Under the pieces are notes generated by a model. The model was not told where the DNA came from. It saw only the letters and a program-made list of their open reading frames with translations, and did no database searches. From Ignavibacteriota bacterium (GTDB lineage: Bacteria > Bacteroidota > Ignavibacteria > UBA10030 > SZUA-254), in the NCBI GenBank assembly GCA_016212665.1, contig JACREZ010000025.1, forward strand, positions 117,570 to 181,569: a stretch of 64,000 nt of DNA, given 5' to 3'. Position numbers and translations under genes: made by a program. Within the stretch, counting starts at the first letter, position 1. Every line of letters begins with the position of its first letter. Shown here piece by piece: positions 35,845 through 45,523 of the stretch.

Positions 35845-37098
35845 TCAACTATTCATTACTTTGAGGAATTCTTTGTTAGATTTCGTTCCACGCATCTTTT
35901 CCATCAAAAATTCCATCGCTTCGACGGTAGAAAAGTCACTGAGAAACTTTCTCAATATCCAAACCTTGTTGAGGTCATCCGAATCAAGAAGCAGTTCTTC
36001 CTTTCTTGTCCCCGAACGATTCACATCAATGGCGGGGAACACGCGGCGGTCACTCAATTTCCGGTCGAGAATGATTTCCATATTTCCTGTTCCTTTGAAC
36101 TCTTCGAAAATCACTTCATCCATTCTGCTACCGGTTTCAATCAACGCTGTTGCGATGATTGTCAAACTTCCACCCTCTTCCACGTTACGAGCCGCTCCGA
36201 AAAATCTCTTCGGGCGATGGAGAGCATTTGCGTCAACACCACCGGAGAGAATTTTTCCACTGTGTGGAACAACCGTGTTATGCGCACGAGCAAGACGTGT
36301 AATACTATCTAACAGAATGACAACATCCCGTTTTGCTTCCACCAATCGCTTCGCTTTATCAAGCACCATATCCGCCACCTGAACGTGACGTTCCGGCGGT
36401 TCATCGAATGTCGAACTAATCACTTCCGCATTCACCGAACGCTCCATGTCGGTAACTTCTTCGGGACGTTCATCAATCAACAAGACGATAAGAAAAACTT
36501 CCGGGTGATTGCGGAGAATGCTGTTCGCGATCTTCTGAAGGAGAACCGTTTTACCTGCCTTCGGCGGCGAGGTAATCATTCCTCTCTGTCCCTTACCAAT
36601 CGGCGTCAGTAAATCCATGATACGCATTGCATACTCCCCCGGTGCAGTCTCTAATTTTAACTTTTGATTCGGATAGAGAGGAGTGAGATTATCAAACAAC
36701 ACCCGTTCACGAATCGCATCCGGGCTGACATCGTTCACCGCCTCGACTTTCAATAATGCAAAAAATCGTTCTCCTTCTTTTGGCGGGCGCACTTGTCCGC
36801 TAACCGTATCACCGGTTCGTAAATTAAACTTTTTGATTTGCGAAGGAGAGACATAAATATCATCGGGGGAAGGCAGGTAATTGTAATCAACCGAACGTAG
36901 AAATCCATATCCGTCCGGCAAACTTTCCAACACTCCCTTACTGAATGTCATCCCGTCTTGCTGTGTTTGCGCCTCTAATATCTTAAAAATTAAATCTTGT
37001 TTCCGAAGGTCGCTGTACCCTATAATATTCATTTCCTGAGCAATCTTCGAGAGTTCCGAAATCTTTTTCGATTTCAGATCCGACATATCCATTGACAT
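35845..37098 (-). CDS. rho: Transcription termination factor Rho
   Basis: 417 residues. N-terminal [18 protein letters not shown] helix, the RNA-binding cold-shock-like domain ([24 protein letters not shown] in part), Walker [13 protein letters not shown], Walker [14 protein letters not shown], and the R-loop region [17 protein letters not shown]. Rho of Bacteroidia often carries a long N-terminal insert; this one has the plain ~420-residue form. It ends without a clear hairpin terminator downstream. Confidence 0.96.
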   Translation of the reverse strand: MSMDMSDLKSKKISELSKIAQEMNIIGYSDLRKQDLIFKILEAQTQQDGMTFSKGVLESLPDGYGFLRSVDYNYLPSPDDIYVSPSQIKKFNLRTGDTVSGQVRPPKEGERFFALLKVEAVNDVSPDAIRERVLFDNLTPLYPNQKLKLETAPGEYAMRIMDLLTPIGKGQRGMITSPPKAGKTVLLQKIANSILRNHPEVFLIVLLIDERPEEVTDMERSVNAEVISSTFDEPPERHVQVADMVLDKAKRLVEAKRDVVILLDSITRLARAHNTVVPHSGKILSGGVDANALHRPKRFFGAARNVEEGGSLTIIATALIETGSRMDEVIFEEFKGTGNMEIILDRKLSDRRVFPAIDVNRSGTRKEELLLDSDDLNKVWILRKFLSDFSTVEAMEFLMEKMRGTKSNKEFLKVMNS

Positions 37099-37366
37099 GG
37101 TGTTGTACCTTTTACATCTGGTAAATTAAAATGGAAAAAAACACTGCACGAATCCCTAACAACAATCATTGTTGAATCGTGAACAGCATTGAAATAAAAG
37201 TTGATGAGTTTAAGTAGATTTGGTGAAGATTATTGGCTAATGTATCCTCAAACCGGTACGAATATAAGGGGAATCTGAGAGATAATCAAGTATTGAAAGC
37301 AGAAATATTTCGCCGCTTCAAAAGTCTCCTTTTAAAATTTTAAGAAACCCATCTCATAAAAGTACT

Positions 37367-37397
37367 TTGATTCATTCCAAAAAACGGTTATATTTTT
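37367..37397 (+). promoter_or_regulatory. Predicted promoter of the MBL-fold hydrolase gene
   Basis: TTG (37367-37369), 19 bases, TATATTTTT (37389-37397), an exact spacing match to TTG-N19-TAnnTTTG, ending 25 bases before ATG 37422. The rest of the 323-base gap to rho (37099-37366) shows no gene or repeat; it presumably also holds the rho promoter. Confidence 0.65.
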
Positions 37398-37421
37398 CCC
37401 CGAAATGAGAAAGACTCCCCG

Positions 37422-38096
37422 ATGAAACTCACGTATTACGGACATTCCGCGTTCCTTCTCCAAAACGGCTCAACCAATATTCTTATTGACCCGTTCCTCG
37501 ATGGCAATCCGTTATCCCCCGTTCGGGCGGAACAAGTCAATGCACACTATATTATTGTCACGCACGGACACGGCGACCATCTCGGCGATGCAATCCCGAT
37601 TGCCAAGCGTTGCAACGCCACCATCGTCGCCATCAATGAACTTGCCGATTACGTTGCATCCAAAGGCGCGAAAGCGCACAACATGCACATCGGCGGCAGT
37701 CACCAGTTTCCCTTCGGACGTATCAAGTTTACTATAGCACATCACGGCTCCTGCGCCCCCGACGGAACCTACACAGGAAATCCTTCGGGCGTTCTCATCA
37801 CCATCAACGGGAAAACAATCTACCACACCGGCGACACCGGATTATTTTATGACATGAAACTCATCGGTGAAATGAATCCCGTTGATGTTATGCTTCTCCC
37901 CATCGGCGATAACTTCACCATGGGAATTGACGATGCAGTCAAAGCAGTCGAACTCACCAATCCCAAGTTCGTCATCCCGATGCACTATAATACATTCCCC
38001 GTCATCAATGCCGACCCGAATCTCTTTCTTCAGGGAATTCAAGCCAAAGGCTTCCGCGGCACAATCCTCCAACCCGGCGACTCATTAGATATATGA
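37422..38096 (+). CDS. UPF0173-type metallo-beta-lactamase-fold hydrolase
   Basis: 224 residues. Metal-binding THGHGDHLGD (HxHxDH, residues ~48-57), AHHGSCAPDG, HTGDTGLFYDM and the late histidine in VIPMHYNTFP are the di-metal ligands of the fold; the short insert-free form is the UPF0173 subfamily. Substrate unknown. Start ATG 37422, 25 bases after a good promoter. Confidence 0.92.
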   Translation: MKLTYYGHSAFLLQNGSTNILIDPFLDGNPLSPVRAEQVNAHYIIVTHGHGDHLGDAIPIAKRCNATIVAINELADYVASKGAKAHNMHIGGSHQFPFGRIKFTIAHHGSCAPDGTYTGNPSGVLITINGKTIYHTGDTGLFYDMKLIGEMNPVDVMLLPIGDNFTMGIDDAVKAVELTNPKFVIPMHYNTFPVINADPNLFLQGIQAKGFRGTILQPGDSLDI

Positions 38097-38146
38097 TTCC
38101 CCCGGAAAACTGTCATTCAGAATCGATGCTATCCCCTAACCGGTTG

Positions 38147-38230
38147 TGTCATACCTGCGCAAGCAGGTATCCAATCAGCGCTCGTCGAAATCGAACGAAT
38201 TATTGGATTCCAGCTTTCGCGGGAATGACA
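38147..38230. repeat. REP-like palindromic element
   Basis: 84 bases with ends TGTCATACCTGC...GGGAATGACA, internal hairpins CCTGCGCAAGCAGG and CCAGCTTTCGCGGG, and an inner pair ATCCAAT...ATTGGAT. It is the same general architecture as the element at 31319 but of a different sequence subtype. Confidence 0.8.
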
Positions 38231-38294
38231 GTAAAAACTTTTCCGTACAGTTACGTGCTGTATCTATGTTATTTTGTTGGATAGGTTAGGTAAC

Positions 38295-38762
38295 GTGGAT
38301 TTCCTTCTATGGTCTTGCCGCTCCATGCACATCTTCGGTGTCATTATTTGGCTCGGTGGTCTCTTGTTTGAAAGCGCCATCGCCGTCCCCATCGCACAGG
38401 CAGAAGGCGAACCCGCAGATTCGCTTGCAAAAAAAATCCACGCCCGCTTCGTCGCCTTCGTGTGGATGAGCGTCTGGACCATTGCCGTCACCGGAATCAT
38501 CATGATGTTACTCAACCCGCAATTTCACTGGTTTACCTATCAAACACAGTGGCAACGCTTACTTGGTTTCAAACAACTGACATTTTTCGTGATGCTCTTT
38601 TACGCGTTTGGTTACGCGCGAATGGTTTCCTATCTTCAATCGCCTTCATCAAACAACGGCAACGAAGAAACCATCACATTAGTTCGACAACGATTGAGCC
38701 AGTTCAGAAAAATCAACATCGCACTCGGAATCACGGCGCTTTTACTCGCCGCAGGAATGTAA
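38295..38762 (+). CDS. CopD-like four-helix membrane protein
   Basis: About 155 residues from GTG 38295 (AGGTTAGG upstream); a TTG at 38274 would add seven residues. Four membrane helices: SMHIFGVIIWLGGLLFES, VAFVWMSVWTIAVTGIIMM, FKQLTFFVMLFYAFGYA and NIALGITALLLAAG. The early His (SMHIFGVIIWLGG) and layout resemble CopD/DUF-type heme or copper membrane proteins. It lies just ahead of parA, one base from its GTG. Confidence 0.6.
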   Translation: MDFLLWSCRSMHIFGVIIWLGGLLFESAIAVPIAQAEGEPADSLAKKIHARFVAFVWMSVWTIAVTGIIMMLLNPQFHWFTYQTQWQRLLGFKQLTFFVMLFYAFGYARMVSYLQSPSSNNGNEETITLVRQRLSQFRKINIALGITALLLAAGM

Positions 38763-38763
38763 C

Positions 38764-39558
38764 GTGGGAAAAGTCATCACCATAACAAATCAGAAAGGCG
38801 GCGTCGGAAAAACAACGACTGCCATCAATCTCTCGGCAACCGTGGCGATTGCAGAATTCCCCACGCTCCTGATTGATATTGACCCGCAGGCAAACGCAAC
38901 CAGCGGCATCGGTTTCGACCCGCGCCAGGAACGGACAAACATTTACGACGTTCTCATCAACGGTACACCCCCGCACGAGGCAATCATCAAAACCGAAACG
39001 CCGTTCCTCTCACTTCTCCCTTCGACCATCAACCTCGTCGGCGCAGAAGTCGAACTTGTCGGAACCGAAGGACGCGAGCGGATGTTGTTGAACGTAGTGG
39101 AAAAACTCCGCAACGATTTCAAGTTTATTTTTGTAGATTGTCCTCCGTCGCTCGGACTTCTTACACTCAACGGCTTGGTCGCCGCAGATACGGTTCTCAT
39201 CCCTGTTCAATGCGAATACTACGCGCTCGAAGGATTGGGACAATTATTAAACACCATCAACATGGTTCAGCAAGGGCTCAACCCCAAACTCTCCATCGAA
39301 GGCGTCCTGATGACGATGTACGACGGACGACTCAAACTCTCGAATCAGATCCTCACGGAAATCAGAAACTATTTCGGAGAGAAAGCATACTCGACCGTCA
39401 TTTCGCGCAACGTGCGGCTCAGCGAAGCGCCAAGTTACGGCAAACCGATTATCATGTACGATGCCGCCTCGACAGGCGCACGTAGTTACATGGACGCGGC
39501 AAAAGAATTTCTCAGCAGACAAACTAATTCAATTCAACATCAACCGGTTTCAGCATAA
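38764..39558 (+). CDS. parA: Chromosome-partitioning ATPase ParA
   Basis: 264 residues, GTG start. Deviant Walker A NQKGGVGKTTTAINL, Walker A' LIDIDPQANAT, Walker B FIFVDCPPSLGLLTLN and the DNA-binding C-terminus SRNVRLSEAPSYGKPI. The Soj-type chromosomal ParA drives origin segregation with ParB, encoded three bases downstream. Confidence 0.96.
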   Translation: MGKVITITNQKGGVGKTTTAINLSATVAIAEFPTLLIDIDPQANATSGIGFDPRQERTNIYDVLINGTPPHEAIIKTETPFLSLLPSTINLVGAEVELVGTEGRERMLLNVVEKLRNDFKFIFVDCPPSLGLLTLNGLVAADTVLIPVQCEYYALEGLGQLLNTINMVQQGLNPKLSIEGVLMTMYDGRLKLSNQILTEIRNYFGEKAYSTVISRNVRLSEAPSYGKPIIMYDAASTGARSYMDAAKEFLSRQTNSIQHQPVSA

Positions 39559-39561
39559 TTT

Positions 39562-40521
39562 ATGACACCACAAAAAGGCGGATTAGGCAGAGGTCTTTCG
39601 GCATTGATTCCTTCTGCACAGCCACAACAACAAGTACAATCATCACCGACGGAACAGCCGGAGGTAGTCGCTCAACAACCGCAACAGCAAGAAGCGGAAA
39701 CCGGCAACATCACACACATTGAACTTGCAAAGGTGCGACCCAATCCTTTCCAGCCCCGTGCTGATTTCAATCAGGATGCGCTTGACGAACTGAAGCAATC
39801 CATCTCTCAAAAAGGTATTATTCAGGCAATTACTGTCAGGAAAACCGGTGACGGATATTTTGAATTGATTTCGGGCGAGCGACGCGTTCGTGCATCTCAG
39901 GAACTTGGTCTCCCGACCATTCCCGCGTACATTATCGAAGTCAACACGAATGAAGAAATGCTCGAACTTGCGCTTGTTGAAAACTTACAGCGCGAACATC
40001 TCAACCCGATTGAAATTGCAATTTCATATCAGCGGCTCATCAGCGATGTCGGCTTATCGGTGGAAGATATCGGAAACAAAATCGGAAAAGACAGGACAAC
40101 GATTGCAAACTTTCTCCGCTTGCTGAAACTACCCGAACAAATTCAGAAATCGGTTCGCAACGGAAAACTTTCTGCCGGACATGCGCGTGCTTTACTTTCT
40201 CTTCCGAACGAACAAACGCAACTCCGTGTGTTTGAACGAGTCACGAAAGATGAATTGAGCGTTCGTCAGGTTGAAAAGTTAGTCAAGCAAACGCTCAAGA
40301 AAATTGAACTGCGCGATGTCATTACTCCCGCATCCGCCTTCACGCCAATTCCTTCTGTTGATGTTTCCGTGAAAGGATTTGAAGAACATCTCCAGCGTAT
40401 TCTCGGAACAAAAGTAAGAATCAGAATCGGACAGGAAGGCAGGGGCGAAATCATGCTTGAATATTATTCGAATGATGACTTGCAACGTCTGCTCGAACTC
40501 TTAAACCAAATTCCTCATTGA
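39562..40521 (+). CDS. parB: Chromosome-partitioning protein ParB
   Basis: 319 residues. The N-terminal [14 protein letters not shown] interacts with ParA; the CTPase domain has VRPNPFQPR and [15 protein letters not shown] (box II); helix-turn-helix DNA-binding follows ([44 protein letters not shown]); the C-terminus dimerises. A Gln-rich linker lies at residues ~22-50. I saw no parS-like palindrome (GTTTCACGTGAAAC) in the window. Confidence 0.96.
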   Translation: MTPQKGGLGRGLSALIPSAQPQQQVQSSPTEQPEVVAQQPQQQEAETGNITHIELAKVRPNPFQPRADFNQDALDELKQSISQKGIIQAITVRKTGDGYFELISGERRVRASQELGLPTIPAYIIEVNTNEEMLELALVENLQREHLNPIEIAISYQRLISDVGLSVEDIGNKIGKDRTTIANFLRLLKLPEQIQKSVRNGKLSAGHARALLSLPNEQTQLRVFERVTKDELSVRQVEKLVKQTLKKIELRDVITPASAFTPIPSVDVSVKGFEEHLQRILGTKVRIRIGQEGRGEIMLEYYSNDDLQRLLELLNQIPH

Positions 40522-40532
40522 AAGCAACATCT

Positions 40533-40922
40533 ATGACAAAATCCATCGTCCTCACACAGAGTGCCCCTGCGCCAATTGGTCCCTACAGCCAGGGTACGAA
40601 AGTTTCCGGTACGCTCGTCTTCACCGCCGGACAAATTCCATTGAACCCGAAAACAGGAACTGTTGTTGGCGTTCACATCGCAACGCAGACACAGCAAGCA
40701 TTAGAAAATCTCAAAGCAATTCTCGAAGAGGCGGGAGCGTCGCTCGAAAGTGTCATCAAAACAACTGTCTTTTTGAAAGATATGAACGAGTTTGCCGACA
40801 TGAATAAAGTCTATGGGGAGTTCTTCAAAACAAATCCTCCCGCAAGAACCACCGTCGAAGTCAGCCGCCTCCCGAAAGATGTGCGAATCGAGATTGAAGC
40901 AATCGCAGAAGTTATTTCTTAA
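40533..40922 (+). CDS. RidA family 2-iminobutanoate/2-iminopropanoate deaminase
   Basis: About 129 residues from ATG 40533, twelve bases after ParB. Motifs [26 protein letters not shown] and the C-terminal [21 protein letters not shown] with the carboxylate-binding Arg. RidA hydrolyses reactive imines made by PLP enzymes. Downstream are word repeats. Confidence 0.92.
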   Translation: MTKSIVLTQSAPAPIGPYSQGTKVSGTLVFTAGQIPLNPKTGTVVGVHIATQTQQALENLKAILEEAGASLESVIKTTVFLKDMNEFADMNKVYGEFFKTNPPARTTVEVSRLPKDVRIEIEAIAEVIS

Positions 40923-40936
40923 TTGATGGTTGACAG

Positions 40937-41581
40937 TTGACGGTTCGAGGTTACAGGTCCCGAAAAGATGCCTTTGGCATTCGTGGTTTGATAAGGATTG
41001 ACAATTCACAATTCACTATTCACTATTCACTATTCGCTATCCTTTTTCTTTCATATTTACTTCACTGCCCACTGCTCACTGCTCAGAGTCAGGAAGTAAT
41101 TCCTAACATCCATGCAGATACACTTTCCTTCCAATCCGATACAACAAGTACGTTAAAACAGGAATACAAGCCCTTCACGCCAACCAAATCCGCCTTGCTC
41201 GCCGTCGGACTTTCCGCCGCTCTTCCCGGCGCGGGACAATTCTATAACGAAACGTATTGGAAGGTTCCTGTCATTTGGGGACTTGGTGGATATTGGATTT
41301 ACGAATGGGTGAAATTAAACGACGAGTATCAAAACTACAGAACTCTTTACAGCCAAAGTGTAGAAGCGAATCCGAATGGTATCGAAAATTACAAACTAAA
41401 CCGAGATCGTTTTCGGGACGAACGCGACAAGTTTGCCTGGTATCTCGGTGTTTTGTATTTCGTCAATGTAATTGATGCCTACGTTGGAGCAAACTTGTAT
41501 GACTTTGAGGTGACGCCGGATTTGGGGAGCGATGGGAGAGTGTTGCCGAGAGTTACTGCCTCTATCAAACTAAAGTTTTAA
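40937..41581 (+). CDS. DUF5683-domain membrane protein
   Basis: Up to 214 residues. The conserved part is SALLAVGLSAALPGAGQFYN and WGLGGYWIYEWVKLNDEYQNY (shown in part), then FAWYLGVLYFVNVIDAYVGAN and VTASIKLKF. DUF5683 proteins are common in Bacteroidota and their role is unknown. The start is unclear: only TTG codons (40937, 40988) precede the signal-like FAILFLSYLLHCPLLTAQ, and this stretch is encoded by word repeats (CAATTCACTATTCACT). Confidence 0.75.
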   Translation: MTVRGYRSRKDAFGIRGLIRIDNSQFTIHYSLFAILFLSYLLHCPLLTAQSQEVIPNIHADTLSFQSDTTSTLKQEYKPFTPTKSALLAVGLSAALPGAGQFYNETYWKVPVIWGLGGYWIYEWVKLNDEYQNYRTLYSQSVEANPNGIENYKLNRDRFRDERDKFAWYLGVLYFVNVIDAYVGANLYDFEVTPDLGSDGRVLPRVTASIKLKF

Positions 41582-41623
41582 AATGTTCAGTCGGGACTTT
41601 CGCCATAACAGAATAATTCATCC

Positions 41624-41788
41624 TTAAGCTGTAAGTTTCTTCTTTCCAGCAAACGAAACAACCTTGCGTCCTGATTTTTTCTGTCGTTTCTGTGCCGCAG
41701 TGATAATTGCTTTGACATCGAAATTATACTTTGCTGCTTGTTCCTCACGGATACGTCGTACTTCATCTACAATATAATCTTTGACCAT
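41624..41788 (-). CDS. Small antitoxin-like protein paired with a PIN toxin
   Basis: 54 residues, too short for most gene callers; translated here by hand. It reads MVKDYIVDEVRRIREEQAAK, then a YNFDVKAIITAAQ segment, ending GRKVVSFAGKKKLTA. The DEVRRIREE...FD...A...SGRKVV pattern is typical of small proteins encoded beside PIN-domain toxins in cyanobacteria and others (family recollection). It starts five bases after the PIN stop, so the order is toxin first. Confidence 0.75.
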   Translation of the reverse strand: MVKDYIVDEVRRIREEQAAKYNFDVKAIITAAQKRQKKSGRKVVSFAGKKKLTA

Positions 41789-41792
41789 AATT

Positions 41793-42266
41793 TTATTCTC
41801 CTAATAATTCTTCCGGGGTACAGATAACCGGACATCCATGCCCGTATTGGTTACAAACCTTTACAACTGATTTAAAGATAAAAGCATTTGCAAGGTGAAC
41901 ACAGTTCCAAGTCATCAGAAAATCTATTCCATGCACTGCCGAAACAGCAATGTGTGCCGCATCGGTCGCCGCTTTTGCCGGCAGAGTACGGGATACTATG
42001 AGAGCCTGAGCCAAGATAATAACATCATCCGTTATCTCTAAGTCAGGGATGTCTTTGATTAAATTTACTCGTTCTTTTGCGGCTTCTGAATCACCGGCTT
42101 TTACTTCGTCAATGACAAACTGTGAAATGAAAAGGTCAAAATTCATCTTCCTTTTTCTCCACCATTCATGCGTTATCTGTTGATGCCCCGCAATAATTAA
42201 ATCACGGCTCGGCTTTGCAGTTAAATAGCTCGGGATGGTTGTTTCGAGATATAACTTGGCTTTCAT
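41793..42266 (-). CDS. PIN-domain toxin (VapC-like)
   Basis: About 157 residues from the ATG at 42266. PIN-domain acidic residues are in LYLETTIPSYL (E in place of the first Asp), VIDEVKAGD, and AATDAAHIAVSA; LMTWNCVHLAN supplies the fourth site. PIN toxins cleave RNA, often tRNA or rRNA. Its partner is the 54-residue protein just downstream. Confidence 0.85.
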   Translation of the reverse strand: MKAKLYLETTIPSYLTAKPSRDLIIAGHQQITHEWWRKRKMNFDLFISQFVIDEVKAGDSEAAKERVNLIKDIPDLEITDDVIILAQALIVSRTLPAKAATDAAHIAVSAVHGIDFLMTWNCVHLANAFIFKSVVKVCNQYGHGCPVICTPEELLGE

Positions 42267-42319
42267 AGATTTGCAAACCAATAATACTCAAACATATTGA
42301 AACTTTCAAATCAGATAAC

Positions 42320-42348
42320 AAAAAGGTCGGCTCATAACCGACCTTTTG
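42320..42348 (-). terminator. Bidirectional terminator between the M16 and PIN genes
   Basis: AAAAGGTCGG-CTCATAA-CCGACCTTTT is a 10-bp perfect stem with T-runs inside both ends. It serves the leftward M16 peptidase gene, whose stop is at 42381. Confidence 0.8.
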
Positions 42349-42380
42349 TTGAAATTCATTACATAATAGATTTTGGTTCT

Positions 42381-43835
42381 TTATCTCTTTTCTTCATCCA
42401 CCTTAGGCGATTTTCCAAGCACATCAACTATCGAATAGTTTTTGATAGAGCCGAGATTCAGCGCTTTAATTCCCTTCTCGATTTCTTTTTTGTCACCGAC
42501 AACAATAACAGCAATGTTTTCCGTGTCAATGTATTTCTTTGCAACACGGATAACATCTTCTTTCGTTACTGCCAAAATCTTTTGGATGTAGTTGTTGAAA
42601 TAATCATCCGGCAAATTATACAGGACAAGTTCGCTCAGCATGTTTGCTATCGAACCGAGAGAAGAAAAGTTGTCGGGATAACCGAGCGCAAGATAATTTT
42701 TCCCTCGTGCAAGGTCATCGTCCGAAATTTCCGAAATGCCGCGAAGTTCCTTCATAAACTCAATCAGTGCGCTATCGGTTTTGTTGGTTTGAACATCCGA
42801 TGCCGCCGTGAACGGACCCGGTGTGGGTCGCATTTGAAATGAAGAGTTTGCACCGTACGCGTACCCGTGTGTCTCTCGAATATTTTGGTTCAATCGTGAA
42901 CTAAACGAGCCGCCGAGAATCGTATTCATCACCTGTATAGCATAGTAATCTTCTGTCATTCGCTCTACGCCAATGCGACCAAAACGAAGTACCGATTGTG
43001 CGGCACCCGGTTTATCTACCAAATAAATTTTTCTTCCGCTCACTTGGTCAACGGATGGCAACTTCACTTCCGGCGCTTTTCCTCCTTGCCAACCGGCAAA
43101 GGTCTTTTCCAACTTCTGCTGAATTCCGTTCTTAGGAACATCACCAACAACGACGAGCGTTGAGTTAGAAGGGAGAAAATTCTGCGCATGAAACGATTTC
43201 AAATCCTCCGACTTCATCGCACGTAGACTCTTCTCATTTCCGATGTCAGGAATTCCGTACGGGTGTTTTGTTCCGTATAACGTTCGACCAAAGATGACGT
43301 TTGCAATTGCTCTTGGTTCGTCGTGCCACTGCATCAATCGGGTGAGTCGTTCTTTCTTTTTCCGTTCAAGTTCATCGGCAGGAAACGTTGGTCGCATAAT
43401 GATATCGGCAAACAACTCCATCGCCGCATCTAATTTAGAAAGAGGCGTGTGAAGTGAAACTCCACTCGTGTGCATTCCCGCGTAGGGAAAAATATTCGCT
43501 CCGAGAAAACTTATCGCGTCTGCAAGTTCAAGTGCATTGCGCGAACCGGCCCCTTCGTCCATCATTTCAGCGACCATGCTTGCAAGTCCCGGTTTGTCCG
43601 AAGGATTCATCACGGAACCGGTGTTGACCATCAATTCCATTTCCACGAGCGGCAACTCGTGCTTCTCCATCAACACAACCTTCATTCCGTTCGATAATGT
43701 AAAATGCTGAATCGGAGGAAGTTTCAATGTCGGTTGCGGACCTGCCGCGGGTGGTTTGCTTCTATCAGGCGCTTGCGCTAAAGAAAGTGTTACTAATAAC
43801 GTGAATAAAGAAATGAGGATGATTACTTTTTTCAT
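42381..43835 (-). CDS. M16-family peptidase-like protein, non-catalytic subunit
   Basis: About 484 residues from ATG 43835 (KKVIILISLFTLLVTLSLAQ signal). M16 domains are clear (FTLSNGMKVVLMEKHELP, YGIPDIGNEKSL, LGGSFSSRLNQNIRETHGYAYG) but the HxxEH zinc motif is missing: the segment reads GLASMVAEMMDEGAG. This is the usual inactive partner of a two-gene M16 pair, whose catalytic partner lies just upstream at 43898. The frame upstream of 43835 (to 43901) is word-repeat DNA. Confidence 0.88.
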   Translation of the reverse strand: MKKVIILISLFTLLVTLSLAQAPDRSKPPAAGPQPTLKLPPIQHFTLSNGMKVVLMEKHELPLVEMELMVNTGSVMNPSDKPGLASMVAEMMDEGAGSRNALELADAISFLGANIFPYAGMHTSGVSLHTPLSKLDAAMELFADIIMRPTFPADELERKKKERLTRLMQWHDEPRAIANVIFGRTLYGTKHPYGIPDIGNEKSLRAMKSEDLKSFHAQNFLPSNSTLVVVGDVPKNGIQQKLEKTFAGWQGGKAPEVKLPSVDQVSGRKIYLVDKPGAAQSVLRFGRIGVERMTEDYYAIQVMNTILGGSFSSRLNQNIRETHGYAYGANSSFQMRPTPGPFTAASDVQTNKTDSALIEFMKELRGISEISDDDLARGKNYLALGYPDNFSSLGSIANMLSELVLYNLPDDYFNNYIQKILAVTKEDVIRVAKKYIDTENIAVIVVGDKKEIEKGIKALNLGSIKNYSIVDVLGKSPKVDEEKR

Positions 43836-43897
43836 TTTGTTCTTCGGAGTATTGAAAACAGGAAACTGTAAACCGGGAACAGGGGACTGCGTATTCA

Positions 43898-45250
43898 TCA
43901 CTTTCCTCCTTTCGTCGCGGCTAATTCTGTCTTTCCTTTCGGAACGACACTTAACAAGACCCGCCCATCATCAATCAAATATTTATCGCACACCGAGTGA
44001 ACATCCTTCAGGTCAATGGCTTTATACCGCGCGAGGTCTTCATAAAAATAATCGGGATTACCTGTCAAGGTAAAATAATTGTTGAGTTGGTCTGCTTTTC
44101 CTGAAGCGCCTTCCAGCCGGTCAAGAAAACTCGCTTCATATTGATTGACTGCTCGCTGAACTTCCATTGTTGTTGGCGGTTCAGATTTTAATTTGTTGAT
44201 TTCTTCCTGAATCACCTTCTCAAGTTCAGAGAGTGAATATCCTTCTCTCGCCGTAGCCATAATCATAAAAGAAGAATTAATTTTAGAGGAACTCTGAAAC
44301 GCAGAAACATCCTGCGCTATTTGCATATCATACACAAGCCGTTTGTAGAGCCGGGAAGTTTTTCCTCCTGCAAGTACATTAGCAAGAATATCAAGTTCGG
44401 CATCTCCCGGAGAAAGAACTCTCGGTGAATGCCACGCCATGTATAACCGCGGCAGTTGAACTTTATCTTCAAGCACAACGCGCTTTTCCTCCGTCAACAC
44501 CGCAGGTGGATACGAAAGTGGCGGCGCTTGCTTTCCCCCTTTCACATCGCTGAACCATTTCTCGACAAGCGATTTGGTTCATGTCGGTTCAATATCGCCG
44601 GCAATGACAAGACTTGCATTGTTCGGCACATAATACGTTTTGAAAAACTGCACAACATCATCGTAGGATGCGGCAGATAAATCTTCCATCGAACCGATAG
44701 TGGGCCAATGATACGGATGGTCTTTGGGGTAAAGATTCTCCATGATAGTCGGGAACGCAAGCCCGTACGGTCTGTTCTCGTAGGACTGACGGCGTTCGTT
44801 CTTCACAACATCTCGCTGTCCGTCCACTTTTCCGGGAGACATTGCATCGAGCAGAAATCCCATTCTGTCCGATTCCAAAAACAAGGCGAGTTCAAGCGCG
44901 TTGCTCGGAAGATTTTCATAGTAATTTGTCCGGTCGGTCGTCGTTGAGCCGTTGTTATCACCGCCTGCTCCTTCAAGCCATTGGTCGAATTTTCCTTCCG
45001 GCACATTACCCGAACCTTCAAACATGATATGCTCGAACAAATGAGCAAACCCGGTTCGTCCCGGCTTCTCATTTCCCGAACCAACGTGATACCAAACGTT
45101 CACGCTTACAACCGGTACGGTGTGATCTTCATGCAGAATGACATTCAACCCGTTCGGTAACGTAAACCGTGTGTACGGAACGGAGAGGCGTACATCCTGC
45201 GCAAATATATATGTTGATAATATGAGTAAAAGTAAAATGAGTCTTTTCAT
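43898..45250 (-). pseudogene. M16 zinc peptidase, catalytic subunit, interrupted by an in-frame TGA
   Basis: The frame runs from ATG 45250 (signal LILLLLILSTYIFA) with the zinc motif HLFEHIMFEGSG, to a TGA at 44581-44579, then continues in the same frame as TKSLVEKWFSDVK ... LPRLYMAWHSPRV to a stop at 43898. The two pieces join as IEPT-stop-TKSLVEKW, exactly where M16 proteins have an uninterrupted GDI-P...LVEKYF helix. It is a nonsense mutation, a sequencing error, or possibly translated by readthrough. The stop is not a frameshift. The inactive partner follows directly. Confidence 0.8.
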
Positions 45251-45292
45251 ACCTGACTTTCAATTAGTAAAAAAAAATATATAACACAGCAT

Positions 45293-45523
45293 TCAAATAG
45301 ATACAAAATCAATCACCGGCATTTGAATAAATTTATCCGGTTGTCGTTCTTGCCAAATTGCTTCCTGAATTTTTCTTACCGTTGAGGGAGAATAAAACCT
45401 TTCGCCGCATTGTGTGCACACGCGAGCAGGGACGTGCTCAATCAAGTGCATCTTCCCTTTGGTTTCGATGGAATACGAGGTTACTTGTTCAACGATAATC
45501 CCACCGCATAAATCACATTTCAT
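45293..45523 (-). CDS. YgiT-type zinc-finger antitoxin
   Basis: About 76 residues from ATG 45523, which overlaps the toxin stop by four bases (ATGA). CxxC pairs MKCDLCGG and RVCTQCGERFYS bind zinc, with the usual VPARVC spacing. The tail KFIQMPVIDFV is typical of the short YgiT form. Paralogue of 13995. Confidence 0.88.
   Translation of the reverse strand: MKCDLCGGIIVEQVTSYSIETKGKMHLIEHVPARVCTQCGERFYSPSTVRKIQEAIWQERQPDKFIQMPVIDFVSI

Noticed and set aside
38764..40521. parS site or replication origin near parAB
   Set aside because: I saw no GTTTCACGTGAAAC-like palindrome and no dnaA, dnaN, gidA or DnaA-box cluster in the window.
44579..44581. Selenocysteine codon at the M16 TGA
   Set aside because: The position is not a catalytic or Cys site in the family and no SECIS-like hairpin is evident just after it; many genes here use TGA as stop.
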